DNA of 64,000 nucleotides from Medicago truncatula (GCF_003473485.1 NC_053047.1:42456972-42520971); one strand, 5' to 3'. Shown: positions 10,820 through 23,084, numbered from the stretch's first letter. Made by a program: numbers and translations. The notes: generated from the sequence alone by a model not told the origin.

Positions 10820-13728
10820 GGATCAATTAATTAGTTGCCACCATCTTAATTAGTGAGATTTACACACACAAATATAGGTGAGACTTGAAGGTTTGTAAAA
10901 AAAGAAGTTGAGACTTGAAAGAAAACTATTTCTGAATTTAAAAGTTGTTAATTTACTAACTATATCCTTAATCTTATAATTTAAACATCTATATTAGGAT
11001 TTATAACTTGTACATGTTGCATGAAGTTGTTGTCTTAAAAGCATATGTGAGACGTACACAAAGAAACAAAACTGAAAGTGTGTGGAAAAAGAGAATATGA
11101 AAGAGATTTAGGTTTTGAGGGGGGCCAATGCCAATGCCAAGTTGAAATGACAGACAGAAATCACACAAATGGGTGGCATTCATTGATTATGTTGGCTAGC
11201 CATATATCCACATCCACATTATATACAAATTCATTGAAAAAATGTGGACCATTTTAAGATGTGATATTTTCAATAAGCTCTTTTTGCTGATGTTGATTTT
11301 TGAATAAAACAAAAATAGGAACTAGCTGGGCTCAATATTAATTGGATTTCTCAGAGTTGAGACCAACCTCGTTGACATGATAAGTCTTCACATGCTCACA
11401 TTTTTAGTTTACTTACTTACCAAACAAAGGTTTAATTTTCAATTTCCCACATTCGATAAAGGTGTGCATGGTCAATAAAAGAGTACAATTCAATTTCAAT
11501 CCTTTTGTAAAAAAAAAAAAAAATATCATTCCTAAAGACCATTTAAGTAAAAACGAATTATTTGTAGAATTGATTTTAATTCAGGTTGAATCCGGTTCAA
11601 ACCCAATTTAGAATATAAAACAAATTTCTTCCCAGAATATCATTAAATCTCACTGATAAAACAAAAAAAAAAAAAAAAAAATGTTGTCATAGAATATTTG
11701 TAACGAAATTCATAGAAAGACAATCATATAACTATCCTAAGCATAGAAACTTATTTTGGAGAAAGGTGGTTATAATTTTCCAAAAGAATACTGTCATTGC
11801 ATAGATAGTATCATAAAAGCCCTTCAACAATTGTGTCATTGGATTGGCTTTAATCTTCAACTCGTCTTAACATACTGATAACCATTTCATAGAAAGACAA
11901 TAACTCTACTCTACATATTGATAACCATTGCATAGATAGATAGTATCACAAAAACCCTTCAACATTTGTGTTATTGAAGTGGCTTCCATCTTCTACTTTT
12001 CCAGGACTTTGTAAATTAAAGAAGAAACACAGAAGACGAGCAATAAGGATCTTCAAAAACATCTAGCTTCCTACGTATGAACTCCGTTGGAGTAACACAC
12101 ATCTGGTGAGTTTCAGATATGCACCTACACATAAGCGACAATAGATCCTATGGAATTCTACGAGCATCCTCAAGTGAAGTAACGGGAAAAGTAGCGCTAT
12201 CATCAGCACATGAGAAGGAACCTATAATCACAGTCCATTCCAGCTTCCGAAATATGATATCAGTTTTAAGCATAGTCTAAATCCAATGACTTGCAAATAT
12301 TTGATTCTTGTAATGAATGACATTCAATACAACAAGTGCAAACAAAGTTATGTAGTACTAGGATTAAAAAACAAAATTGGTCCTTTCTGAAGGTTTACTT
12401 GCAAATTTTCTTGGTGGATTCATCACCGAGAGTATTTATGCAACAGATAGAGTAGTATTTATGTAGGGAAGACTGTTAAAATAGAGAAATTATCCATCAT
12501 GTCAAGGCAAGCCAGCTAATATCTTTAGAATAGGTGACTCTTACATGCCACAATATTCAAATTAACAACAGAACTAACTCACAGAGTAACAACCGAGAAA
12601 AATTCCAAATACCACTCTTTGAAGTCTGCTTTTTCAGAGAAGTGGTAAAAAGATTTGTTGTATTTGAGTAGGGAGATCAATTACACACACACACACATCA
12701 ACTTACACATATAAGCTTCATCATGTATTTCCCTGCAGGCTAAATCTATAATCCACTTTCAAACAAAAATATTATCATTTTTGAGTCAAACAAGTGCACA
12801 ACAATTTGAATAAGCTAAAATATAAGTTCACATGTCATATATGAACTTCAACATAACTAAAGATCCAAATCATATATCAAAATAAAAACAAAATTATTAG
12901 AATTTTTTAGTCAAACAAGTGAGCAACAATTTTCATAAGCTAATATATAGGTTCATATGTCGTATATCAACTTCAAAACTACTAAAGATCCAAGTCAAGG
13001 TGAAGATAACGAATTCCTACTTCTTTCCTATGCTTTGATGATACTAGTACATAATCATAATCTGGTACAAATCATCCTATCCATCAATATCAAGAGCAGT
13101 CCATTTTCAGATAACAAATCATCCCCCATCCATCAACTTCAAGATCAATGCCACACTTACTTGATCATCATAAAGAAAAACCCTCCCGCTACCTCTTCAT
13201 CTTCATCCTCATCTTCATCTTCATCCTCATTCTCATCTTCATCCTCATCTTTCTCTTCCTCTTCCTCTTCCTCTGCCTCTGCCTCTGCCTCTATATATCC
13301 AGACCTATAATTAAAAAATTATCCATCAGACGAAAAATGAAGCAACAAAACATAAATTTTAAACACAAATGAAAAAATGAATGCATAATGATTATGATTA
13401 AAAGTGCAGCCATATCCATCTATAGGTGCAATGGTTTTGTACAAGTCTGTCACCTGCTTGAAAACCTCCTTCTAGTTTGTTTTATTATGGCTTTTTCTTA
13501 CAAAATCAATGTCATTGTCTGTTTCATTTGTGTTGCGTAATATGCAAGAAGGGACAAATCATCTTCTCGTTTATAATTAATATACAATCAAAACAAATTC
13601 AGTCAATCCAGTAGATTGAAGGACCAATAGATAATCATTCTCCAATATAATAATCAACCTAAGGCATCCTACGAAGTATTCACACTACAAAGATTTTAAA
13701 ACAATTTTAAACAACAGTAGAAGAGAAC
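10820..13728. other. Intergenic region with simple repeats and possible decayed exons
   Basis: No intact gene was found. A direct repeat occurs at about 11817-11900 and 11945-12000 (CATAGATAGTATCA..AAAGCCCTTCAACA). Around 12010-12260 base composition is less AT-rich, and the minus strand shows short coding-like stretches with several stops, so this may be a decayed exon or the 3' untranslated region of the F-box gene at 13729. An (AC)n run lies near 12683-12698. Confidence 0.4.
13192..13294. repeat. Polypyrimidine microsatellite (TCTTCA/TCC/CTCTGC)n
   Basis: About 100 bases of nearly pure C/T on the plus strand are built from TCTTCATCC, CTCTTC and CTGCCT units. Open frames across it (Ser-rich, or Phe/Ile/Leu-rich in another frame) are products of the simple repeat and are not called as genes. 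If the F-box transcript extends past 13729, this purine-rich tract would sit in its 3' untranslated region. Confidence 0.8.
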
Positions 13729-14928
13729 TTACTTCCAAGGAGTCGGAACTAAGCTTTCAACGTAATCCATGGCAGAGAACCAATGAATTTCGTTGGAAAT
13801 TCTAGCTCTATCTACTCTCTTATCCCTCTTATTATAGATAATTGTGGCGTCATCTTTCTCATTTGTTAATATCACTTTATCTCCATTCTTAGAAATGTAT
13901 AACGGCAACATTGGGTACTCATTCAAGTATTGAACATCAATCGGAAGGTTAAGCATCTGAAGATCAACGTAAGGAATTTTGAATAACCGAGTCCAAGACT
14001 CCCGAACTCCAAACTCCTTCATTTGCCATATAACAAATTCAGTTTTCCTAAAATCATGCAAAAAGCAAAGGCAATCCAACAGAACCCGAAGATATGGCTC
14101 AGCACATGGCAACTCTTTAAAACCCTTGGGAAGCAACAAATATTTGTATGTCTCGGTGGAAAGATCAAGCGAAGCAATCAGGAAATGGTCAACATGAGGA
14201 GTCAATGGTTCCATCGATCCTTCAATGTATCTTGCATCTTCGCGAAGAGACAACCAGTTAACAGTACCACTCAAATGCACACCATCAGCACAGACAAAAG
14301 GATTGGGAATATTTCTCCAACATTTATCACTATCATCATTACCTAAATTGAAAACTCTCACATTGCTTCTCATTACATCTCCATCCTCGACTGTATGAAG
14401 TGCCACTAGCTTGTAAGTACCTCTTAAATAATCACAACCAAAAGTGAATCTGGAAACTCCACCAAACAGAGGTTTATATTTGCGAAAAAACCCTAATTCT
14501 TCCGATATTGTTCTCGTTGCGGGGTTCCAAATACGGAACCTGAATTTAAGATGCGTAATGAATTCAGATTTAAAGAGCAAACAGAGTAATCCATTGCAAG
14601 AGCCAACGACACGGAAATGATGATCATTGTTCAAGATATTGTGGTAAGTGTCACCGGAAACGGTGTTTCCGGTGAGTAAACGAGGAATGGGTACAGATAG
14701 TACATTGTTGATGGAGTATTGTTTTCGAGAAGGTGTGAGGATGAAATTAGGGTTTTGTGATGATTGGTTGAGGTGAATTTTGATGAAAGATGGAGAGGTT
14801 ATGAGAGTGTTCCATGATTTTGATACAAGCTTGAGTTGTGTGATGGTTTTCACGGGAAGGAATGTTAGGATTATGGCGATGAGATCAGAGGGAATCACCA
14901 CCGGCACCGATTGCAGTGGAGCATCCAT
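13729..14928 (-). CDS. F-box protein with F-box-associated (FBA) domain
   Basis: A single exon encodes 399 residues. The start is ATG at 14928 (MDAPLQ); the open frame extends a few codons further upstream but contains only GTG there. The N-terminus holds an F-box (IPSDLIAIILTFLPVKTI, then LVSKSWNTLI), the Skp1-binding part of SCF ubiquitin ligases. The FBA-type region follows, with the family marks VGSCNGLLCLL, FRIWNPATRT and TFGCDYLRGTYKLVAL. The protein would choose substrates for ubiquitination; the target is unknown. Length and layout match the large plant F-box/kelch-associated family. The stop codon overlaps a perfect donor-like GTAAGT. The next gene (16541) is also an F-box gene on the same strand but of a different subfamily, so they are not simple tandem copies. 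Confidence 0.92.
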   Translation of the reverse strand: MDAPLQSVPVVIPSDLIAIILTFLPVKTITQLKLVSKSWNTLITSPSFIKIHLNQSSQNPNFILTPSRKQYSINNVLSVPIPRLLTGNTVSGDTYHNILNNDHHFRVVGSCNGLLCLLFKSEFITHLKFRFRIWNPATRTISEELGFFRKYKPLFGGVSRFTFGCDYLRGTYKLVALHTVEDGDVMRSNVRVFNLGNDDSDKCWRNIPNPFVCADGVHLSGTVNWLSLREDARYIEGSMEPLTPHVDHFLIASLDLSTETYKYLLLPKGFKELPCAEPYLRVLLDCLCFLHDFRKTEFVIWQMKEFGVRESWTRLFKIPYVDLQMLNLPIDVQYLNEYPMLPLYISKNGDKVILTNEKDDATIIYNKRDKRVDRARISNEIHWFSAMDYVESLVPTPWK

Positions 14929-16540
14929 TGGATTGGAACATGAAACCCTAACAAACACAGTCGAGAGAGCGAGTTAGGACTTTGAGTTGGAGAAGGAGGG
15001 TGTTATTAAAATTGTAGTTGTAATAAGTGCTTATGTATAAGCTATTTTTATGAGAAAAGATAAGCCAAATGTTGGATTCTTTTTCTATACACCCTCGCTC
15101 ACTATTATAAGGAAAAATTTACATTTTATATTTTAGATTCATTTAATTAATGATATGTGTGGTCTTTATTATGGATTACATACATCATTTAATATGAACG
15201 AATTTAAAATGTTGATTTTTTATTGTAATAGTGACCAAATAATGTATATTGTAAGATATTTTCATAACAATATTGAATAAATTGTGAAAATAAGTTGAAA
15301 AAAACTTATTAAAATTGTAATAAGTTGTTTTTATAAATTCTCCTAAATTAATTTCATAAAATTTAAACTAATAGATAAGCTTAAATGTATCAATCCAAAC
15401 AGACCTAGTCTAACTCAGCAAAAAAGGACGAGAATGATAAAAATGATATGTGTTATAGTATAAATATTATGTAACATAAAAGATCTTTTTTGTAATAAAA
15501 AAACTTAAATGATTAATATATAACAAAAATAACTTAAATGATTAACTTGCAGTAAACAAGACTACGTAGGTATTTAGTCAAATTATTATCTTAGTCTCAA
15601 ATAAACATCTATCTAAATGATTAACTTGTAATAAACATCTATCTTAATTTTGTCATTAAAATCAATACTATTTATTTTTTAGTAACCGTGAAAAACCTAA
15701 ATGTGACATCTTTTTTTTTTTTTTACTAAATTTGCAATGGGGGTTGTTCTTCCTCTTTTTAGTTGCTTTGCAAATTAAAGTTTACATTGAGATGCTCATC
15801 ATGATTGTTCATTTAAGAAAAGGACCCATCCTTTCAAGATTCTATCTCCAATTTTGGTGCTAATTTATTTGCGCTCTAGTCCATCCCATTGCAATGTGCA
15901 CATATTTAAACAATTTAATATGATACATGAAAGAGGACGAATTGAGTCTTTTACACAGATATTATATTAGTACGGCTTGTTATTGGAGTGTTCCTAGACA
16001 ATCTATTCTAACCTGACATTGCTTTGTGTCATGTTAGAAAGTATGTTGACTCTTTTTTTACATGATATTTTTAGATAAGATACTAGACAAACCAACATAT
16101 ATTCTACCTTTAAATCATCGATGATTATACGCAAGTGGTTGATACACGGTGTTGTAAAGTAAACCTCATGATACCAATAAGAAAAAAGAAGATCCACTGC
16201 ACCATTGAACATGGTTAATTGCACTTTAAGCGTAACTAATTGAGTCACTTTTTTGGTTATGCTATTGCTATATGATTATGCTAAAACAAACAAATAATAG
16301 AGTCATAAAATCAAAAACATCATATTCCACTAATCAGTCAATGTGCACAACAGAAGTACTGGAAATTACCAAGCCATATTCAGAAAAAGAACAATTTATG
16401 TTACAACACAGTACAAGAAAATAAAGTGGGTTTTCCATACAACTGTAAAATGCATAAATTACTTGCAGTCCAAGGATAGATCACAATTGACTAAGAACGG
16501 ATGCCAGAGGATGCAGAGTTGGTCATATCCACCTTACGCA
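14929..16540. other. Intergenic region with an AAGTTAT-rich MITE remnant
   Basis: Bases about 15018-15410 carry degenerate ends of the ATCCAAACA/TGTTTGGAT family seen at 34431 and 62411 (AAGTGCTTATGTATAAGC on one side, ATCAATCCAAACAGACC on the other). The rest is AT-rich. An 81-codon minus-strand frame at 16003-16248 shows no domain and no ATG context worth a call. Confidence 0.45.
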
Positions 16541-17641
16541 CTAGGGCTCATGATCTGCAGCACATTCAATGTTTAATGGATCTGATACGCTTTCAGAATT
16601 GAACAAAGTTGAACAAGGCCAAAAAATATCATCAACATACTTAAATCCTGAACTATTCAAGTTGTAACGAGCAGTCCTGCCTATACAACAGAAGTAGATG
16701 CAGTTTCTTTCAAATCCATAATAATCATTAGCAGACAATGAAAAGTTTAAGTCTTTACCCAAAACAAACAGATTATCACCCAAGTCTGTTACACGAAGCC
16801 ATCTACTTGATTCTCCATCAACGTTTAAAACACTGATATCCATGAGTAATTTGCAGGTATTCACGCCAGTTCTTCTAGAATACATTTCAACCACAAAAAG
16901 ACTTCCATGTGAGTCCACCAAACACTTCTTGCTACGATCATTACTTAAGGAGGGTGAACATTGAACCAACTTAAAGGATGAACAATTGATCCAGAAAATA
17001 ATTCCACTTTTATCCACAACATAAACCTTTCCCATATAAAGGATTATGTCATTATAGATTCTATTCCCATCATCCACTATAATCAAATTGTTATATCCAA
17101 TATTGGACACACGCAATTTTCCATCTTGATGAAGAGCAAAGACCATCTGACCGGGACCCTCAACAGAAAACAACACTACTTTATAAACATCAGAAAGGGG
17201 CTCAAATGCAATTAAATCACCTCCATCTCTAGAAAAATTGATAGTATATGCTTGAAACAATTCCATAACTCGTAAGTTCATGAAATCTAACACATTAGAC
17301 GGGAAAGTGTGTGACATATGAGTGTTAGTTACAACATCTAAGTGACGAAGTTTGCCAGATTTCGATTTTTCAACCTTTATGATCCACCCTTTATTAGAAG
17401 AACTAGTTGGAAATAATGGTTGTAGGCGAAATATTTTGGTTTCGGTGAAAAGCAAAAACTTACCATCTGGAATGCGAAGTGTATGAGAAGGAGAAGGAAA
17501 AGGAGGGGGAAGAATAGAGCGCAATAAAGCACAGACACTACGGAATCGAAGAACATCAAATGGATTCAAATTCTTGGATATAATAACTAACCATAATTCT
17601 CGAGGAAGATTTAGCCAGTCAACTGCGTCATCATCCATCAT
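16541..17641 (-). CDS. F-box protein with DUF295 (KIB1-like) domain
   Basis: A single exon encodes 366 residues, starting at the first of two adjacent ATG codons (17641, MMDDDAVDWLNLP); the frame further upstream lacks ATG. The F-box is WLNLPRELWLVIISKNLNPF then FRSVCALLRS. A DUF295-type beta-rich region follows, with GWIIKVEKS, VYKVVLFS, the repeated I.Y.GKVYVVD strand, and near the end YFCCIGRTARYNL before FWPCSTL. Plant F-box/DUF295 proteins (SKIP23 and KIB1 relatives) act in SCF ubiquitin ligases; the substrate cannot be told from sequence. It sits on the same strand as the upstream F-box/FBA gene but shares little with it beyond the F-box. Confidence 0.9.
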   Translation of the reverse strand: MMDDDAVDWLNLPRELWLVIISKNLNPFDVLRFRSVCALLRSILPPPFPSPSHTLRIPDGKFLLFTETKIFRLQPLFPTSSSNKGWIIKVEKSKSGKLRHLDVVTNTHMSHTFPSNVLDFMNLRVMELFQAYTINFSRDGGDLIAFEPLSDVYKVVLFSVEGPGQMVFALHQDGKLRVSNIGYNNLIIVDDGNRIYNDIILYMGKVYVVDKSGIIFWINCSSFKLVQCSPSLSNDRSKKCLVDSHGSLFVVEMYSRRTGVNTCKLLMDISVLNVDGESSRWLRVTDLGDNLFVLGKDLNFSLSANDYYGFERNCIYFCCIGRTARYNLNSSGFKYVDDIFWPCSTLFNSESVSDPLNIECAADHEP

Positions 17642-17989
17642 CACACACTTTTTCTTCAAGTCTCCGTCACCAGTCCCTGCTGCCACTCTGCCCGTTCTTT
17701 TCTTTTATAATAATTTATATTTATATATAAGGAATCCATGAGATATTTTTGCGTAACATTGAATACACCATGAAAATCATATGATTTCAATAGCCTGCAC
17801 CAAAATGAAAATTATTTAAAAAATTAAATGATTTCTATCATCTTCATCATATACGTTGAATACAATAAAAACTGATATGGAATGTAAATATACTGCTATC
17901 GATGCAAATAAGGAGGTAAACAAACATATCAACAAATATCCCAAATTTTTATTCAAAAAAAGGAGGAGCATCAAATATTTACTTACTCT
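17642..17989. other. Short intergenic gap between two minus-strand genes
   Basis: AT-rich DNA with no coding signal. It should hold the promoter of the DUF295 F-box gene and the 3' end of the next gene. Confidence 0.5.
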
Positions 17990-19435
17990 TTAATCACCTT
18001 CAGAACTTGACGAATCGTTATTTGAAGGAGCCTCCAAAGATTTCTTTATCAGAAAGATTGTCTGTCTGGAGGCCAAGTAGCTCCCCTTTTCTGCACACTC
18101 TGATATGGACTTCTGACTTGTTAATGCAATGTCTTTGAGTTGGTTAATGAGCACCTGCATATAAAAACGCAACAATTTGAAATTCCTATATTGGAATCTT
18201 TCGAGTGTATGACCCGCTACTAATGGTCAACTCTGTATACGATACTAAACCCCTACTGTGAATAGAGGAAAGACACGTTCAACTATATATCAATATTTAT
18301 CTGTAGAACCAGCAGGTAATTTATAAAAGCAATGTAACTCCTGCATAGCACAAGGTTTTATTGCTTTATATATTTCTAATAGGAATAAGTAATCTCGTAT
18401 TCGATAAGTATTGAAGCACTTGCAAAACCGGCTACACTACAAAGCTTTACTCGAGCTTTCCAGTTAGCCCTTCTGTAGGTAGCACTTTGTGAGACATCGA
18501 CAACCAGTCTCTGATACCATTTGATAAGTAGTCGAGAGCATTTGGAGAAATCTCCCTTAAAGCTAGCTGTCAAGAAGGAAGAACCTAACAACTCAAATAC
18601 TACCCGATGCTAGACTTAGGCCCTCCCAAAATACCCAAGTTCCTGTCAATATTTTACTTATTTACTTGCATTAATAAATAAGCCACCTATAAATTGAATT
18701 AAGGGAGTGTTTGGAAGAGCTTATTTACAACTTATTTGAATTTACCTGATGACATAAGCCCTTGTCGAAGTGTTCAGAACATGACAGAACTTATAAAAAT
18801 AGCTTATAACATGTTTAAAAGCTGTCTTAAAATTTGGATTGGCTCTAACTCAACCCTACAAAATCAGTTAGTAATGTGAAGGATATCCACCCCCTTATAA
18901 GCTCTACTCTGACCATATTAATATATTTTGTGAGACACTCAACAAGTTGTTTTTAACTTATTTCAATAACCTCCACAATAAGCTTGCAGAAACAATTTAC
19001 AACTTATATAAAAGCAGTTTAACCACAACACCTCTTTCATTATAGATTACGTTAGTGCTTAATTTCCATAAACAGTACCTCAAACAAAAGTAAAATTTCC
19101 AATATATATCTAACTTTCTGCATATACAAGTTCCAAGAAAACCAATCATTAAGGAAATTTATCCCTTCAACAGGATCAGTGAAGTAGGGTAGGCGTTGCC
19201 TAAAATCTTTATCGAAAACAGCATGACGAATAGAAAATAATTCTGCCTTTAGAAGCAGTTCAACCTTGACAGGGTTTTGCATATTTTAAAACATGTTCTA
19301 ATGCACCACCTGAGCGCTAGCCGATTGTTGCTGATGCTCTGCAAGTGTTGCTGCTAAAGGCTCCACATGGCCACTTGAACCGCCTTCTGGTGCACTGCAG
19401 AATATATCTGGACCCTCTCCATCATTTGCTTTTGC
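17990..19435 (-). CDS. Small conserved-looking multi-exon protein, function unknown, 5' end unresolved
   Basis: The last exon is 17990..18154, with a clear acceptor, ending SSSSEGD then TAA. It joins in frame to an exon ending at 19115 (NLYMQK, donor GTTAGA), giving the junction [12 protein letters not shown]. The middle exon reads [17 protein letters not shown], then [17 protein letters not shown], and begins at or after ATG 19282. Further upstream, 19310..19435 is open in phase 0 after TCTGTAG ([24 protein letters not shown]). The gap between it and the middle exon is only about 45-63 bases, very short for a plant intron. If translation starts at 19282 the product is 110 residues; otherwise a first exon remains unfound, perhaps near 20985-21190, where AACCCTAG and a GTGAGT donor look like a 5' untranslated exon. 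The predicted product is helical and soluble. I do not recognise the family. Confidence 0.5.
18376..18600. repeat. Dispersed-repeat-like block inside the last intron
   Basis: This block (…ACTTTGTGAGACATCGACAA, CTGATACCATTTGATAAG, TAGGCCCTCCCAAA) has the look of an interspersed legume repeat and lies within the 18155-19114 intron. No ends or target duplication could be fixed. Nearby, 18710-19015 carries further AACTTATTT/GAGTGTTTGGAAGAG motifs of the TGTTTGGA MITE family. Confidence 0.4.
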
Positions 19436-19927
19436 CTACAGATAGTTAAAAGCTTCAACATGTAATAAGAAGAGCAAACACTGTAATCAATTTACTATAA
19501 CAAGGCAATGCGACTCTCAACTAAATATAATTGCATCAATATGCAAAAATGTCAAGTTTTAGGTGTAATAATGAATGGATTATTACATTCAAACAATGAG
19601 ATATTTCTCTATCTTGACATAGGAAAATTGTTCATTAAATTTCACCCCATTTTTTGTCACAATCAATATGTGGCATGAGATTTTAAGGATCATTTCGGTG
19701 TTATCTGAGTGAAAACAATATACAAACTCAAAAATCAAGCTCAATACTGAAACATGGCAGATTAACAGGGTGATTTTACTGATTCTATCCTCGATTCAGT
19801 TTTACGCAGAATTCCCCAAAATCATTTTAGATACAGGACTTAGATTTGGTTTCAAATTTGCCAAATCCAAACTTGATTCTTGTCTTATCAACCTTGACAA
19901 ACCATAACACCACTCTCTACACATAAA

Positions 19928-20068
19928 TGCTATGTAGCACCGACACGTATTTGTGTCCAACACTGACACATGTGATTATATTGAATGATTTCATTTTCCC
20001 AAACCATTCTTGGTGTCGACGTGTCCGTGTCTATATCATGTCTAGTGTCCGTTTCTGTGTTTCATGAT
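19928..20068. repeat. Copy of a ~146-bp GTGTCGGACAC-rich TIR repeat
   Basis: Begins GCTATGTAGCACCGACACG, contains ACACATGTGATTATATTGAAT and GGTGTCGACGTGTCCGTGTC, and ends GTGTTTCATGAT. It matches the better-preserved member at 47059-47204. Confidence 0.7.
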
Positions 20069-20201
20069 ATAAATGTTATAATTCCTATTCAAATGAAAAT
20101 GATATCATAATTGCACATTACACATCTTTCATCTGAGTATTTCCAAAACACAAACATGTTATCCAAAACACACTTCACGTGACATTTCAAACTAGCCCTT
20201 A

Positions 20202-20342
20202 TCTATGAAGCACCGACTCTTCTGATCAAAGATGTGTCACGATGTCCGTGTCACGACACCGAGAAATGTGATTACATTGAATTATGATATTCTCTCAAAA
20301 TTTTATCGGTGTCGACGTGTTAGTGTTTGAGTATCACGCACC
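20202..20342. repeat. Second copy of the GTGTCGGACAC-rich TIR repeat
   Basis: CTATGAAGCACCGACTCTTC, then GTGATTACATTGAATTATG, then TTATCGGTGTCGACGTGTTA. Same orientation and order as the copy about 275 bases upstream, so the two stand in tandem. Confidence 0.7.
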
Positions 20343-20459
20343 CTAATCTCTCTTGTGTTTCTCTTGTTCTACATTATGTATTGAAATTGTGACTCAGAAT
20401 TGATGATTTAATGAAATTTTGAAAATTGGCTACAATGCAAACCAAATGAGTGAACTTCT

Positions 20460-20935
20460 AGGGAACATAGATGCTAAGGGTTGAGTGTCTTTGGACACCG
20501 ATGGGAAAAAATTGGTAAATGAGTAGAAATTCAATTTGTTCATGGAAAGTTTATGGAAACTAATTTATTGTAACCCCTTTTGAATCATTTGTAAAGAAAC
20601 TCATTGACAATAAAGTGGAGAGATCTTTCTCCTCCAGCCGTGTATCATTGCTAGAACGAACTAACCGACCAAATCTTGGTGTGTGTTTCTCTTCTCTCTT
20701 TATTTTACATTTGGTTACTAGATTATATCTAGTTCTATGGTTGTTGTTTGAGGTTATTTGATTATTGGTTACTACTCTCTTGTTGCTTCACACATCTAAT
20801 TTTATTGTTGTGCTATGAAGCAAAGACACTTCTTGGATTACATGTGTCTGGTGCCGGACACGTGTTGTATCCAACACTGACACGACACTAAGACATATAA
20901 TTACACTGAATTATGTGGTTTTTTTAAAATTATTA
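20460..20935. repeat. Fragmented retrotransposon-like sequence plus a third GTGTCGGACAC-type copy
   Basis: Bases 20460-20800 (GATCTTTCTCCTCCAGCCG, then CTTGGTGTGTGTTTCTCTTC) resemble a Copia-type LTR downstream part, but no tRNA-primer site, gag-pol or second LTR is present. Bases 20815-20935 are a degenerate member of the TIR family (GCTATGAAGCAAAGACAC, GGTGCCGGACACGTG, AATTACACTGAATTATG). Confidence 0.4.
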
Positions 20936-21191
20936 TGCTATTCAAATCATATACATTATCGTTTCCTCAGTAACTCACCAACCTCACAATAATCCCATCA
21001 AAAGAAGCATAATCAAGAACAATAAAAAAATCACAACAAAGATGAAGAACTAGAAAAAATAACCGCGATGAGTTGAAGAAGGAAGATGGAGAAGAGGAGA
21101 GACACGGTGCTGCTAGGGTTCGCGAGTTGCAGAGTGTTGACCGTTTCACAATTTCACGTGTTTTCGGTAGCTTATGAGAGAAGCTTCTCAA

Positions 21192-22428
21192 TAAATTCTA
21201 ACAGTTAATTATCATTTTGCCTTTTTAGATAAAAGGTAAAACTTTTAGATTAAACGTTCTGATCAAGGTTTAAATTAGATGTCTTTTACATTGATTTTGT
21301 TCAATTTTCATCATTTTTTAAAAGTTGAATAGACCAAACTAAATTGATGATATACATTTTGGATTTGTTTAGTTAATTGATTCACTTGAAAATGCAATTA
21401 AGAAAATTAATATTTTTCTGATGAGCTTCATTGATCGAACCTTAAATTATATTGGAATCGGATCAAACAAATTAATTTTTTAAAAGTGGAGTCAGACCAA
21501 ACTAAATTGATTGATTCTTTTGTGTTTGTTGCAACTTTTGTTTTTAACATATCAAATTTGAAAATCGAGAAATGAATCAATTTAGTTCGTTTTTGAACTG
21601 AACTAAAAAAGATCGAGTAATTTTCAGGAGCATATGAATCTTCAAACTCAAATGCTTCGTGGTGTTTTCGTGTCTTTCATAAGCTCTCAGTGTCCCAATA
21701 AATAATAATTACTCATTTGACGAGTTGAGTGCTTCATCAGTTGAGACTCAGTTGAATACTTTGTTGTAAGTTACACTTGATTGTCATGCAAAGAAAATTG
21801 AAGAAAAGGAGGCTTATAAAACCATAGTCTAATACATTTAGCTACTCATATTCATATGAGATACGAAGACTAGTTAATGTTTTCAATTGTAGAGGTGTTT
21901 ATAAAATTTCATGTATGACAAACAATTGGTTCATGTTCTGCATTTTATTTTATATGAAAAATGTTATTTTGAATGGTGGTCGTTGTTTGTGATTTCGAAT
22001 GATGTAACTAAAGGAGTGGGAATTGTTCCTCTCAATAATAAATGATGGGAGTGGTTATGGTGCATAAGGAAATCCTTATGCACCGTGCATAAATCCTAAC
22101 ATAATTGCTTCCTACACCTCCAAAGTGAACCAAAACCATTTTTGTTGTGGAAATGGTTTCCAGAATCTTCAAAATGAAAGAAATCTGATGGTTGTGATGT
22201 GTTTATACATGGTGCATAAGGAAATGGCTTATGCACCATAACTTTTGCTGTTTAGAAGAGTGTATATGTTATGTTATCTTGACATAGTGAGGCCAACTGG
22301 ACAAAGGTACAATTTTTAAACTTTCTATTATTAGTCTATTTATCAACAACTCAATAACTTATGTATTAACATTCAAATTCAAACGAGTTAAGCTAAATAG
22401 ATAAAACAAAACTACAATAATTGCATGA
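21192..22428. other. AT-rich intergenic region
   Basis: No gene is supported. Two related blocks with TGCATAAGGAAATCCTTATG and GGTGCATAAGGAAATGG lie at about 22061 and 22207 and form a small direct/inverted repeat. GACCAAACTAAATTGAT recurs at about 21331 and 21493. Confidence 0.4.
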
Positions 22429-22540
22429 TCTACTTACTATACAAGAAAAAAAAAAATCCTCCAGTTTTTCCAATTTTGCCCATGATTTAGGGGCATTTTC
22501 ATCATTTCGTAATTAGTGGGTTTAAATTGTTAACACCTCA
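22429..22540 (+). mobile_element. Helitron-type 5' terminus
   Basis: TCTACTTACTATAC begins directly after A (host A then TC, as expected for Helitrons) and is followed by TTTTGCCC, GGGGCATTTTCATC and AACACCTCATT, matching the 4878 end. The plus-strand 3' end was not found before the inverted repeat starts at 23085. Confidence 0.5.
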
Positions 22541-23084
22541 TTGTTTTTGGATTATATATTTAGTTATTTATCAGCATTTTCTCCATTTTAGTGGGTTTAT
22601 TCTCTCTCTAAAAATCCAAAACGTGAACTCTCCTCCCTCTCTCTTCTCAAACACGGTCTCACCCCCTCTTCTCTCCTTTCCATCAAATTTCACCAATTTC
22701 TTCACCAAACTCCACATGCAAGTATAAGAGGAAGTCATGTAAAGGGATCATGTCATGTGCTATGCATCCCTCACATTGGATACGACATTGATGTCGACAC
22801 ACAAACACTGATAATAATTTGAGAAAATAGTAGTGATTCTACACAACCACGTGTGTCAGGATTTTATGCTCATTAATTTTTGGATTGGGGTTATTCTCGT
22901 GATGATTGTCTATCAAAACTTGTAAGATGAATGATTTTGTTTGAGTTTGAGAAATGAAGATGTTTATGTAATTACAAGCTCAATGACTTAACTACCAATA
23001 TTTTTAATTAAAAAAAATTGTATTCATGTCTTTGTAAATGACTTCGGTTTACGTAACAAAGAAAAAAGACTTCGTTTCGACAAT

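Noticed and set aside
12957..13310. 117-codon Ser-rich plus-strand frame
   Set aside because: It is the translation of the polypyrimidine microsatellite at 13192-13294; no domain and no splice support.
14023..14346. 107-codon plus-strand frame
   Set aside because: Antisense shadow of the F-box/FBA gene.
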